Below are positions 32,021 to 43,980 of a DNA stretch of 64,000 bases, in pieces. Position numbers and translations under genes: made by a program. This DNA is from Trichodelitschia bisporula. Lineage: Eukaryota > Ascomycota > Dothideomycetes > Phaeotrichales > Phaeotrichaceae. The DNA is taken from positions 685,420-749,419 of the forward strand of contig ML996690.1 in the NCBI GenBank assembly GCA_010356995.1. The letters are read 5' to 3'. Numbering within the stretch: the stretch's first letter is position 1; every line of letters begins with the position of its first letter. Below the pieces are notes generated by a model. It did no database searches, was not told the origin of the DNA, and saw only the letters and a list, made by a program, of their open reading frames with translations.

Positions 32021-33466
32021 TTTGGAAGTCAATGATGGGTTATGCGCCTTGTAGGGGACATGGTTTACTGGCATATCTGGGCATTTCGTTCTCGATTGAC
32101 TACATGATACCTATTCTTGCATCTGATGGGCTGGGAAGTGAAGGTTTAGGTTCTTAGTAGCTGATTAGCTACCAGTGGAACGTGTATTGCTCTTTCCGGA
32201 TTTGGGTACGGGATATGGGTTCACCATGGGCAAGGCGTAGCAATGGAAGCCTTACTGTCTGGTGCGAACTTGAGGTTGCTATGAAACGAGTGACGTTTGA
32301 CAGCCATTACGATGGAGGCCAGGGTGCCGACGTAACGGCCTTGGAACGCATGGCGCCCGTCCTTGACTTTTCCCTTTTCTGTACGTCCGCCGCGGACCAA
32401 GACGGACGGCGGAAAGCTTTAATCCCGCGGCCCCGGCGAGTAACAGGGACACGATGTGCACCCTTTTTCTTCTTGTGCCTTGGCCGATGCAAAGCGCCGA
32501 TCCGCCGGGTCCGCCGTTGCGGGACGATCCGCGCGGTCTTGGAAGGGACGTCATTGGCGCCTTGGGCGCAGTGCCTGGCGCGTTCGCTGGACGACAACTG
32601 GAATGTGGGTGAGGGAAACTATCACAGCTTCATTCGCTTCACGCGTTTATTGGCTTGTTGACGCATACATAATCTTTGTGGCTCTCATAGACTGATTGAT
32701 GGTTGCCTTCTTCCGTTCATTTTCGCAATTGAATCGCTCACATGGCTTCGTTGTCGATTCATTATTGTCGTCCTGTTTGAACGACTATGCTGTTGAAGGC
32801 GTCTCAATGGTGGCTTTATGGACAAGGAAGATGCTCACGTAGGTAATCGCTGAGTATTAAGCTCATTTACTTCTAGTTTTGAAGAGATGGATTGCCTTGT
32901 CTTGAGCTATGCATTTGCAGCTCTACCGACAACCTTACTACTGTGAACAAGACTTCAACCCTCGGGAAGGATCGTGCACCTTCAAGCCTCTCCTTGTCTC
33001 TCTTCACATTCCAAATTCAATTTTTTCTGGAAACGCTATGATCTGGACAAGTCCGAAGATGGCATTCTTAGTCTCCTTGCGTGATGTCTATGTTCTCGGT
33101 CTCCTCCCTCGTCTACATTCCGACCGCTGGCCCCAAGATGCATACCGCAGGAAAATCAAAACAACTCTGCAGATTTGCCCGTATTGCGCTTTTGAATGCT
33201 GACCATCCTCGCCTTTCGTGTCTGATGCGCAAAAAACGACACCGCGGTAAGCGCGATACTCGAGGACGATCAGACACCGACCGCCGGACGCCAGCTTGGA
33301 ACTCCATCTCCATCGCCGCGTGCCTAGGGGATCGACACTCACAATAGGATACGGCCTTTGATTTGTGGCGGAGCTCACATCACTCCAATCGCCCTTTTGA
33401 TCAGGACCGAAGAGACGATTTCCGACAATCAGCAAACTCGGACGACTCCCAAACACTTCGTCCACC
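32021..33466. other. Intergenic region
   Basis: About 1.45 kb. Open frame 32182-32661 (plus) and overlapping minus frames have no recognisable domain. Contains a short GC-rich segment near 32380-32560. Presumed promoter of the membrane protein at 33467 in its right third. Confidence 0.45.
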
Positions 33467-36262
33467 ATGACAGCCGAATTCACTACCCTCCAGCTAGTCG
33501 GCATGGCCGCCAGCGATGGAGCCATGTTTATCATCATCTGCTTCATCATCGTGCTCTTCATCCGAGCACGGAAGAAACACAAACGCGCCTTAGCCGATCT
33601 GGAGCGCGAGTGCTTAGAGGTGGTGCGCGCGAACAGTACAGGAAAAGAAGTCCCCCAAATTACCCAGCCTTGCTCTGCAATCATCCGAAGCTCTCTCACA
33701 CCCTGTGGCGATGCTTCTGGGCAGAATAATCTGGGCCTGCGTGATGATGGCGCCACTCTGCCAAAGACTTCTGGGGAGCTGGAGAAGAGCGGGAAGACCC
33801 AAGGCGGCGCATCGCTGATTTCCTGGCCTTTTGTTAGGGGCGATACGCAACCTGAGGAAGTCCCCATGGAGAGGATATCCAGAAATCAGGCAAGGAGTGT
33901 GAGATCTGAACCCGGACCAACGATTTCGACTACAAGCGCCGAATCAACGCCGGCTCAAAGGCATTCTGCTACGAATTCCGCCAGAGCTCGCGCATGCACC
34001 GTTGCTGGATCTGCTCCATCCCATCAGCAGTATGAATATCGCTCGCCAGCGTTTTTCTCTCTCCCCAAGGAATTGCCGAACCTGGCTCCTCAACCGCTGT
34101 TCAGCAGTCTTACTCAGAGCCCCACTGTGACGAAGCGGAATAGGTCCAAAACAATCTCCGTTACGCGTCCACTTCGGGAATGTCCTGAGCCACGACGCAC
34201 TCATGTCCGCTCAGCCAGCTTAGGCGGCCGCAACCCCGGCCCACCGCTCGGCCCTGTCCCACCTCTCCCATCGGATATTGCCAGTGCCACGAACAACGGT
34301 CGGCCGCGGAGCTGGGCCGATCCTGGCCCGTCGCGCCCGTCATCATCGAGCCTCGAGTCAGTTGGCAGCGAGCTGCTTACCGGGAGTCCGCACGTTCGGC
34401 GCGCGGCCAGCACAAGGCTGAAGTCCGTGACGACGTTCGACTTTGCGAACTCTATGGTCGCGGGCCCGCGTCCGGTACTTCGGCGCGCGGAAAGTGTCAA
34501 GGAGCCTATTCAGTCATCACCGCAGCATAATTTCCGAAGCCAGCAAGGCTCAATAGGAACGGTGCCCGATTCGGGTGGCAGTTCGCCAGAGAAGGAATCT
34601 GGGAGAGATGGGATATCTGTCGAACCCCACCCAGAGTTAGCCGATATCCGACCCGCAGACTCCGTCCAGCTCGGGTATATCCCCCTCCTCTCCCCCCGCC
34701 AACCCAGCTTCCCCTTCCCCCGCAACACCACCACTCTAACCCCGCGCCACTCCCGCACCCTCGTCACTCCCAACGGCTCCCCCGAACAATGCCCACAGCG
34801 CTCATCCCTAAAATCCCCAGACATCACCCGCCACACTTCTCAGCTCTCCCACACCTCCTCCACACACTCCAGCAACGGCAACCCCTTCCAATGGGACCCC
34901 TCCCCCATGGCCACCACCAAGCAGACCAAACCCAGCGCCCTCAAGGGCTCGCCCACAGGCCGCAAGGGTCACCGCCGCCAGAACTGTGTAAGAATATGTC
35001 TACCCCCTACCACCCTCGGCCCGCGCAGCAAGTCCCCCTCCCCGTCTATGCTCAGCATTGAAGAAGAAGCCGACGCCGCTGCTGCCTCGCCAACGGCCCG
35101 GCGCCGCGCCCTGCCCCGCCCACCAAGTATATCTATCTTCGCGCCCGAGGTCCGGTTAACGGCCCTGAGAGCGAGCCTGCCGCCTAGCTCCCCCGCGCTC
35201 TCGTTGACGGATTACGCGCTTCAGCATTCCCGCCGCGGAAGCGCAGGGTCGACCCTCACGATCCCCGCCTTCCCCAGCCCAGCGAAAACAATCTCCACAA
35301 CGACAAGCGTAATCCAAACACCAACATTCACCCTCCAACCCTCAACGCCCGCCCTCGCAATCGACGCCTCAGGGTACACCCCCGTCGCTCCTTCCCCATC
35401 CTCACCCACCTCCCCCATCACCCCCCCACCACCCCAACCACCCCCGCCAGCAGCCCCCATCCTCTCTTCCACGCCCTTCATCCCTACCACCACCAGTCCA
35501 CACCACTCCCCCCCCTGCAGCCCCAAATCCCACCCTGCCGACCGGTCTCCAACCCTATCCCGCCCATCTACGCCGCCGCTTCCCGACTGCGGCCCGCTCG
35601 CAAGCCATCCCCCCTCCCCCGCCCTCTCCAGCGGGACAAATACCCCACGCTTCAGTCCCTGCGCAACACCGAGTCCATCCCGCAGCGGCAGTCCACTGCG
35701 GCGCGTGGGTGGTGTCCTGACACCCGCCGGCTCGCCGACCAAGGGCCCGGGGCAACGCAGAGTTTCCATGATAGTCGGACCCCCGCGGACAGGGTCGCCA
35801 GCACCCGGCTCGCCGGTGCCTGGGTTCGCGTTCGGACTCGATGCAGCACTTTCGGCGCCCACGACGCCCGCGCTCATCGGCCCGCGCAGCCCGCCCGCAG
35901 AAACAATCCGCGCTTCTGTGGCGCGCTTGCAACGAATGAACAACGACGCGCGGCGCGAAGGGGCGTCGCTGGAATTGCGTGCCGCGAGGCGGTATCTGCG
36001 GCTCGGTGGTGGGGAGGCGAGTCCGACGCTTGAGGGGGAGGGGGGAGAGGATAGTGTGCTTGGTTTAGGGCTAGGGGTTGAGGGGGAGGGTGATAGTTCG
36101 TGGGAGGGGACGGGGAAGGGGGATAGGGTGTTTGTTGTTAGCGTTGATGCTGGGAATCGGAGTCCGGGTTTGCAGAGTCCGTTGCCGAAGCGGGTTGGGG
36201 TGATTAGGGGGGAGGAGAAGGGGGGAGTCCGGGGAGTTTGTATGATGAGAATGGGTTCTTGA
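33467..36262 (+). CDS. Single-pass membrane protein with long Pro/Ser-rich tail
   Basis: A 931-residue protein in one exon. It has a very short N-terminus, one transmembrane helix at about residues 14-33 (DGAMFIIICFIIVLFIRARKK) followed by basic residues, so the long C-terminal part is probably cytosolic. The tail is almost wholly disordered, rich in Pro, Ser, Thr and Arg, with many SP/TP phospho-sites; a small likely helical block lies near the end (ETIRASVARLQRMNNDARRE). The last 90 residues are Gly/Glu-rich. The coding strand from about 34680 to 35650 is strongly C-rich. No known domain. It could be a scaffold or signalling anchor at a membrane, which is inference only. Confidence 0.72.
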   Translation: MTAEFTTLQLVGMAASDGAMFIIICFIIVLFIRARKKHKRALADLERECLEVVRANSTGKEVPQITQPCSAIIRSSLTPCGDASGQNNLGLRDDGATLPKTSGELEKSGKTQGGASLISWPFVRGDTQPEEVPMERISRNQARSVRSEPGPTISTTSAESTPAQRHSATNSARARACTVAGSAPSHQQYEYRSPAFFSLPKELPNLAPQPLFSSLTQSPTVTKRNRSKTISVTRPLRECPEPRRTHVRSASLGGRNPGPPLGPVPPLPSDIASATNNGRPRSWADPGPSRPSSSSLESVGSELLTGSPHVRRAASTRLKSVTTFDFANSMVAGPRPVLRRAESVKEPIQSSPQHNFRSQQGSIGTVPDSGGSSPEKESGRDGISVEPHPELADIRPADSVQLGYIPLLSPRQPSFPFPRNTTTLTPRHSRTLVTPNGSPEQCPQRSSLKSPDITRHTSQLSHTSSTHSSNGNPFQWDPSPMATTKQTKPSALKGSPTGRKGHRRQNCVRICLPPTTLGPRSKSPSPSMLSIEEEADAAAASPTARRRALPRPPSISIFAPEVRLTALRASLPPSSPALSLTDYALQHSRRGSAGSTLTIPAFPSPAKTISTTTSVIQTPTFTLQPSTPALAIDASGYTPVAPSPSSPTSPITPPPPQPPPPAAPILSSTPFIPTTTSPHHSPPCSPKSHPADRSPTLSRPSTPPLPDCGPLASHPPSPALSSGTNTPRFSPCATPSPSRSGSPLRRVGGVLTPAGSPTKGPGQRRVSMIVGPPRTGSPAPGSPVPGFAFGLDAALSAPTTPALIGPRSPPAETIRASVARLQRMNNDARREGASLELRAARRYLRLGGGEASPTLEGEGGEDSVLGLGLGVEGEGDSSWEGTGKGDRVFVVSVDAGNRSPGLQSPLPKRVGVIRGEEKGGVRGVCMMRMGS

Positions 36263-36613
36263 GGGTTGATGTTAGCTGAGGGGAGGGGAGTATTTAGGTA
36301 TCTGTCTTTTGATATGGTCGCTTTTTGGTTTCTTTGCTACCCTCGTTTCTCAGATAGCTGTCAGTATTGCTTAATGGTAATTATGCTCTGAGCTACGTTG
36401 TTTGAAGCCGTACACTTGTGCGTGGCTCCGGAGCCCAAAGCCGCGCAATGTTAGCAGCACCCGTCACAAGAAACGGGCCAAAAAGGCAAACATCTCCATT
36501 CCATCTATCTACGCGTGAAGCGGACACATGGGTATCACAGAGAATAACGGCGAACATGACCCCTACATCAAGTGCCGCAACGCCAGCTAACGTGGTGCAA
36601 GTATATCCAGTTC
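36263..36613. other. Spacer between convergent genes
   Basis: About 350 bp holding the two 3' ends. Nothing else recognised. Confidence 0.5.
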
Positions 36614-39600
36614 TTAACCCATAAACGGACCCGCTGGCTTGTCAGCGGTGCCGCGCGTCCGCTTGGTAGTGATACCAGGCTGCAGCGGCGCACCACCGCC
36701 GCCGCTCTCCTCCTGCAGGTGAAAGGCGACGCGCTTCTGCTTGCTAATCATCTCAGTCTCCTCCGATCCATTACCGGGGAAGGGGTCCTCTAGCTGGTCA
36801 GTGGCGTCGCCATTCCGCTTGATGGCGGTATCAGCCTCCGAAGACCCATCACCACCGCCGATGCGGAGGAGCTTGACAAGTTTCTCCACGGCGTCAACCT
36901 TCGAAGCGAGATCACCCTGGTCGCCTGCAAGCACTTTCTCAACGACGGCGGGGTCAACCTTTGGAGACCCATCACCGTCATCTCCGACGAGGGCCTCCAC
37001 AACACGCTTCATGAGCGTGTTAGTTCTCGAAGCGAGCGTAGCCTTCTGAGGCGCATCACCGGCGCCGCGGATGTCCTTCTTGGTAGGCTTAAGGCTGGGC
37101 TTCTTGAACCAGACCGTCTCCGCCTTTTCCGTGACCCTCTTTGCAGGAACGCCCTTGTGTTTGGCCAGGTCCCGTTTGATGATCTCCCATTTTGAAAGCG
37201 GATTGAACTCTGCGATCGGCTTTGCAGGAACGTCCTTGTACTTGGCCAGATCCGGTTTGGTGTTCTCCTGCTTAGAGGGCGGATCAACCTCCATGACCGT
37301 GATCACGATCTCGTCCTTCTTCTCGTCAATTTCCTCGGCCAGAGCCATCTTCTCTTCGACAAGAGAAGTCAGGTTGGTTTCGAACTTGGGTACCGGTAAA
37401 AGATAGCTCGGGTCCTCGGGCAGCCAGTTTTTTGCGCCGCTCATCATGTAGAGCGACTCGTCTTCCTCGGCAGCCGCTTCAGCGCTTTCATCAGACCTCT
37501 CATGAACAACAGTGTCCGTGCTATCATCACTGTCCTCATCACACGTCTCCCCTTCAGACTCGCTCTCTTCGCCCATGTTGAACGTACGCTTGTTCCACGG
37601 CGCCTCAACCGCAAACCCCTCCGTGATCAGCTCCGTCATGTCCTTCCCCACGCGGACCGCGTTCCCCAAAGGCGAATATAAGCCGCGGTTGTCCGTGGCC
37701 TGGGGGTCCACATCGTCGCGCAGGCTGAACAGGCGCACGATCTCAGGCTCCTTCATACGCACAGCAACAGCGAAGGGCGTCCGGCCCCTCACGTCCGGCT
37801 TGTCGGTGTCAATAGCCCCCCGGGCCAGGAGCAGCTCGACACCCCCCACGAACCCCCCAGCTACGGCAACCATTAGCGGCGTCTTCTCCCCATCGTCTTC
37901 GGCGTTGATGTCCACATCGGGATGGTTGACGAGCAGTTGCGCAGCGCGAAAGTTCCACGCGGCCATTGCGTGGTGCAGCGGGGTTTCAGACTCTCTGTTA
38001 CGCACATTCGGCTTATCGAGCCGGAAGAGTAGTTCCTGGAACACAGGGAAGAGATCCGGCACGCACGCTGCGAGGTGGAGCGGCGAGTTATCCGCTGGGG
38101 TCAAAGCGTCAATCGAAACCGTCGGATCGGCGACGAGCGCAAGCGCGATGCGCAGGTACGAATCCAGATCTGCGCCTTCACTGAGCGCGCGGCGCGCACC
38201 AGCGAGGCAGTGGTGCAGCGGTCGCGTGCCGAAGGAGGTGCCGTGGTCATAGTGGATGGTGCTCGCACACTTGAAGAAGTGATCTGCTTGGCCGTTCTCG
38301 CACATAATGTGCACAGGCAAGCGGCCGAGGAGGTCGGGCTGGGCGCCGTATTTCGGGTTCGCAATGATGTCGGTGATGAGGGATTGGTACTCCGCAGCGA
38401 GGTCTAGGATATATTGGTCTTCAGCCTTGCCCGGCCCTGGCAGGTAGGTCTCGTCATCTGAGTCTGAGTCTGGGTCTGAGTCTGTCTCGTCAGCTTTGGC
38501 GAGCTGGGTCGCCAGATCTTTGAAGTAGGGCTGTGTCGCGCTATCCAGGATGATATGTGCCAGATTCCGACAGAGAAGATCGGTTTTGTGGCGGATTTTA
38601 CGCAGTAGCAGTGGGTTCAGACCGGCTACGATGAGGGCCTCGGCGTCAATGACGTGGCACACTCCAGCCTGGTTTGGAAGCAGTAACGTCTTGAGAAACC
38701 GCTGGTAGCGCGTATGGAGGTCCACTATCAGTGAGACTAGTCCCTCTTGACTCTGCGTGGGTGTGCCTAGTCTCAAGTACTGCCCGGCGTTCATTTCTTG
38801 GGCCAGCAGCGCGGTGCCATAGTCTCCGCTTTCAATCAAGCTGACGGACAGTCCAGCCCAGTGCTCGAATCTGTTCGATAGGATGGCCTGCACCTCGGCT
38901 TGGTATGGGGGTTGCGCACTGGAAAGGAGTCGTATCGTGAGGGGCAAATGGCTGAGCTGGGGATCTCGCCCCGCATGGATAGCGATATCCCGATCGATCT
39001 TGCGAACAGAGTCTTCTACCCACGTGTTAAACCCCTGAGCTACGACCGAGTTGATTGGCTCTCTGAAGAGTTCCCTCTCTCGCTGGAGGATAGCCTCGAG
39101 TCGGTCACGGTAACGACGAAAAATTACCCCGGCAGTGGACGCCTGGACACTACAAGAGGCGAGTCATCAGCTTATACGTCACGGAGCGAGGTGGTGGCTT
39201 ACATGTACGCAACAGTCCCTTTGGAAGTATTTTCCTTCGCCATTGCGCCCTCGTAACCCAAGCTGGGTATGCCAGCGATAGGGTTCGACCCAGCGCCCCG
39301 CTGGGACCCGGACTCACGCCTGCGCTGGGACTCCTTGTCTCTGTTCGATGGCACGCGGGCCAAGGGCTCCAGGACTTGTATATCGTCGTCTATCACAGCC
39401 CACTCATGCGTTGGGTTCGTCGAGGATATATTCACCGTAGACGGCCGTTCTGTTGTCAAAGACCGGCGCCGCTCTCGCTGACGCCGATCTGCCCGGCTGT
39501 CGAACTTGGGGATATCCAAGCTAGTTTGAGGAACACCCTCATCATCCTGACGGGCCCGACTTGCCAGCTCCGCGAGCTCTTTCATGGTAGCTTTGTCCTT

Positions 39601-40677
39601 CGGAGGAGACGCAACAGTGATGACGACTTCAGGAGGGCCAGTGGCAGGCGTCCCGTCAGGCGTTGCGATCTTGTCCGTCTCTTTCGCGGCCGAAAATGCT
39701 GACGGAGCAAGGCTAGGAGTCCAGTCCCCCTTCTCGGATGATAGCTCGAGTGATATTGCAAGCTCGGGAAAGTGGATTCCAAGGCCAGGCAGCTCCCCGT
39801 CCGGAATGTCATCGAGATTGCCAGGCGCAGTAGGGATCCGAGGGGTCATCGGGGCCCTCGGGTTTGCCTCCACACTCGGCAACACTCGCACATCTCTGAG
39901 AGGCGAGGAGTTTCCATTGGCCATGTTGTCCAACATCCCCTCGATGTGCTCAGACATCGGGGCCACCTGCTCAGCCTCAGCAGAGTCTTCGCCCGCCGGT
40001 ATGCCGCCTTCAGCACGCTGATGCGGACCAGGAAGCCCCGGCATGGCGTCGCTTCCAGGTTGGGCATTCTCGGAGTCAGCTAAAGCAGTCTTGTCAGCGC
40101 ATCTTGTTGTAACAGAGGAGCGGGTCCCGCGTGGGGCACCCCGATGCGACGAACACGCAACCGACACGTCAAAAGCCGGGCGTTTACGGCTACGTCGCGG
40201 GAGTTCTGGTATCGAGAACACGGGAGTCGGTGGTGGACTTGGGAGGTCCTTGATCTTTTCGGCGTCTTCGGGCGTGAGCATCGCAGCGATCTCAGGTTGT
40301 CCCCAGACCGGGCAATTCTCGTCTATGCTCCAAGAGCAGGGTATTCCGAAGTTGAGGCAGCTGGTGCACTGATTTTGGGGGCCACTCTCTGGTTTTATGC
40401 ACTGTCAAGTGGTGAGAAAGGCATGCGGTAAGTGTGGGGCTGACGAAGGAAGGATGAAGAATGTGGAAGCAAGCGGTGGAGGACATCGGAGTGTAGAGAA
40501 GGATCCCCAAAGGCTTTGCTGAGTGAGAGGAACGGTGGCCTTTCCCCAGCAGTGACAGAAAAGGCTCGGTTTGCCAGCCAGAGGAGGGTTTGGGCAACAT
40601 ACCTCTCTCTCCCGTTGTTCACACACTTCACAATCTGCCACTCCACTAGATTGAGGTATCGCCAGCTTGAGCGGCAT
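36614..40677 (-). CDS. Zn2Cys6-type cluster plus ankyrin-repeat protein
   Basis: A predicted 1269-residue protein, exons (minus strand) 40677-40603, 40401-39203, 39149-36614. Splicing of exon 1 to exon 2 builds a Cys pattern C16-x2-C19-x6-C26-x10-C37-x2-C40-x6-C47, exactly that of fungal Zn2Cys6 binuclear clusters (second half CTSCLNFGIPCSW). The loop after the second Cys is EQRERE, not the usual basic stretch, so DNA binding may be weak or lost. Residues 50-420 are disordered. A coiled-coil-like block follows (FRRYRDRLEAILQRERELF), then a helical region, ankyrin repeats at about 720-910 (NSPLHLAACVPDLF, ETPLHHAMAAWNF, KTPLMVAVAGGFV, RTPFAVAVRMKEP) and an acidic then Lys-rich tail. The AT|GTAAGC donor and TTGTAG acceptor at 39202-39150 join the two long frames. 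The 201-nt first intron is the weakest part of the model. Confidence 0.72.
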
Positions 40678-41353
40678 TAGGTCGCAGAAGTGAGAGTCAA
40701 AAAACAGCAGCGAAAGGATATATTGGCAAGGGCCGGGAACTTTGGCAGTCTGCTGATGCCCTTATTGCTTCGATAAGTATGCTGAGTCGCCTAAACGACG
40801 AGTGAATGTTTGGTGGCTGTGGCTTCGGTGTAAGAGTTGTTGTGTATTGATGGCGATAGTCAGAGAATACGAAGTGAAATGAAGATGAAGTTGAGGTCGG
40901 AGTTGGAGTTGGGGACGCGCAATGAGCTAAGATCCTCCCAGCGGTCGAGAAGGGACGAACCGGTTCCGCTTGCCGCAAGAGCACTACGTAAGGTGCCATT
41001 TCCGGGCGAGTCGAGATCAAGTCGATACTGCTACTACATTACAGGTGGCAAGGTTGTGTCAACCGCTTCAACGACGTTGGCATATGCCAGGCTTCCTATG
41101 ACTTTCGGTGATATGAACCGACGCGAAAAATGATGTTGCAAGGCGACGTGCAGCTCCAAACTTAGTGACCGCGAATAGATGTTTATGATGCAAGATTGAA
41201 CGCCATGCTGTAAAATAATGGATAATGGATACCATCCAACAGTTGAAAGATCCGGGTGCTATCTACACATCAGTGATCTCGGGACAATATATACGCGCCA
41301 TGGAGCTATCACCTGCGTGCATAGAGATCCCCATTCAAGCATCCTTCAGTCCA
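40678..41353. other. Intergenic region
   Basis: Promoter of the Zn2Cys6-ankyrin gene and terminator of JIP5. No supported coding region. Confidence 0.5.
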
Positions 41354-42650
41354 TCAATCTAGTCCCGTGAACGACATACCGCTGTTCTTGCTTCCTGCCG
41401 CCGCCTTCTTGCCCCGCTTCCTCCGCTTCCTCGGAGCTTTGTCGACGCTGGAATCACTATCCTCATCGCTGTCACTGTCACTGTCATCCTCCGCCAGTCG
41501 CTTGCGACTCTCGTCGAGTTCCCTTTGCGCCTCCTCATCATCTGTCGCCTCCGCTTGTCCCACGGATTCTTGCCAGACCTTGATGGTTTGACCACCGCCG
41601 CTGATCAACCGGCCACCGGCATCGAACCCAACACATGCGACTCCTTCGACTTCGTCGTGCCGCAGCACATCGAAGACTTTGTTATGTTTCAAGTCCACGA
41701 ACACCAGTGCCCCATTCCCCATACCTGCCACAACCCCCTTCCCACCAGACACTATCTCCCCGGGCACCCGTACCATGCAATCAATACTCTCGCCACCCCC
41801 AGGCGTCCTGTCGATGACAATACGCGAGTCCTGATCATCCCATACTCCACGCTCCCATAGAGTAATCACACCTCCAGCCTCGCCCACAAGCACCTTCTGG
41901 CCAACGTTTGTGCCCTTCTTCGGGAATCCGCCAACAAAGGCGCTGCATAACAGCTCCTCCTCTTGGGGCTCGCTGCGCACCAGCACACCGCGCCGCAGGT
42001 CCGTAACCGCCAGAGTTGTACCTCCGGTCGTGACCCACTGCTTACTGAAGCCGCTGGTGCTGGCATCGCTGGGCGGCAGAGGCGTCAGCGAGGAGATGTA
42101 GTCCTCGTGCGGATAGTGTGTAGCTTGCGGTTTGCGCGCCTTGAAGTGATGGCCGGCACGAATATCGTAGAGGTGAAGGGCAGAGGAGTCGGTTGCAAGA
42201 AGGAAGGTCTGGGGTGAGAGTACGTGGAGAACCGAGGGCGCGTCGGTGGCGTTACTACAACTAGTCAGCGTGGAGAGCGCGCAGGCGTGCGCTGACGTAC
42301 TGATGTTCAGGGATAGCAATCTTGCTGATGACCTGTCCCGTCTTTGCGTCCGCGGCCTTCACAATTCCATCAGTGCCGGCGGAGTAAAGAGTTGTGCCGT
42401 CGAGACTGAACCCGAGGCTGCGGCAGCTGCCCTTGTGACGACGGGTCCTCCAGGCAGTTTGGATCAACCCACAACCACTCTCCGACGTTATAGACACATC
42501 ATTGTCCTCTTCAGTGCCGGGCGCTGGGGGAAGGCGAAAGCATTGTACATGGCCTGATGAGAGGCCCGCCGCGATCAAAGGCTCGCTGGGATGGATGGCC
42601 TGGGCGAAGATGTCGGCGGTCAACGGTAGTGTGCACACGTTTTCGAGCAT
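41354..42650 (-). CDS. JIP5: WD-repeat ribosome-biogenesis protein Jip5 (WDR55 family)
   Basis: A 418-residue nucleolar WD40 protein needed for large-subunit ribosome biogenesis (known for the family). Exons (minus strand) 42650-42301 and 42260-41354. It starts [20 protein letters not shown] and shows the family's blades: [83 protein letters not shown] and [13 protein letters not shown]. The C-terminus is acidic with a Ser/Asp run then Lys/Arg-rich ([14 protein letters not shown]), as in other Jip5 proteins. Confidence 0.92.
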
Positions 42651-43980
42651 TGTGACAGGTAATGGGGGGGGCTAGCAACTAAAATAAAGCCATAAAGATA
42701 CACAGCCGATCGGAGTTGACGAGGTGTGGGGCGACGGCGCATCTGTTCGTATTGTGCTCGGTGCTCGGTGCTGAGAGTGGAATGAAAAAGTTCCTACCGC
42801 ATGTCCCTGAACGAGGCGTGCGCGTTTTCCTCTCACAAAGGCTTGAATTTCAGCCAATGACAGACACTGAACCAGGGGTGCACTGCATTTCCCTTGACGA
42901 CGCTTTAGACGACATGCCTTTTGTACTCACTCTCAGAAAGACAACGCACCATACACCCTACCCTTCAGGATATATCCTGCTGATACCTTTTGAATCACTT
43001 GCTAAGTTTACTTTCATCCATTCCTTCAACTGGTTCATCCTTGATATTGCGGACTACCGACTGAGTTCCTCAATATAGCGGCGCATTGTGTCAAATTCCG
43101 TCTTTCCTGTCTATTCGCGCCTCGGTCAAAACTAGGACTCATATGGAAGGGATGGCTTACCGAAAGCAGATATCGAATATGATCCTGTCTTCATTAGTAG
43201 CGGTCGTCAGTGTGCACAGTATGACTTACGATGTCCGTTATATGCCGATGCCTCTCGAATTCACCTCGAGCATACTGACGCATCTCCTGTCGAGCCGCGG
43301 GCGATGGGATTTCTGACAAGCGTTAGATGATCGCAATGGCTGACTCACGAAGATCGTACTATTGACCTCCCGAACGATGCTCCTCCAAAACGCTAACACG
43401 CGGGCTCTTTGAAGGAACTGCTCTTCATCAATTGCTGCTCAATCAGGAGCCAGAGAACCATCCATACATGGTCGAGCCCTAGAATGGGTCCATCGGGTGG
43501 AAGGCGATGCTTCCTTGCCTTGCTGGCCAGTGTCCGAAGCTGGACATTCAGCGGCTGCGAACGAAGAAATGTCTGCACCAGCATCTCATATTGGTCATAG
43601 GTTCAAGAACGACGAATCGAAAAACTTTTGGCTGGTTACTGGAGTGCTTTGCCCTCGACCAGATGATGATGCATTTTGGCCGGGCCGTCGAACTCTCGGC
43701 AGGCAACAAAGCATTAACTGCCTTGTTGCCTTGTCGCCTTGTTGCCTCAATATCTCATCCGCACCCACGCGCAAAGCGCAGAATTGAACTTTTCCTGATA
43801 CTGAAGTGTCATGAATGGTTCTTTCTCTATTCCAATTGACTGGCTACCATAAAAGCAAACATCAACTGCATGTAGATATTAGATCGCTTCATACCGTGAA
43901 AGTGTACAATCAGCTTGATGACACGGATCGGGGCCAAGCTGAGCCTCTCTAACGCCTCAACCCTTGACTTGCAACCACAC
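42651..43980. other. Intergenic region with a small tandem repeat
   Basis: About 1.3 kb. Short frames on both strands (e.g. 42716-43078 plus, 43393-43584 minus) lack any domain or splice-consistent partner. Three 8-bp units TTGT(T/C)GCC lie at 43723-43746. Confidence 0.45.

Noticed and set aside
32182-32661. 159-codon plus-strand frame
   Set aside because: Starts at a non-ATG codon, no domain, and several overlapping frames on the minus strand.
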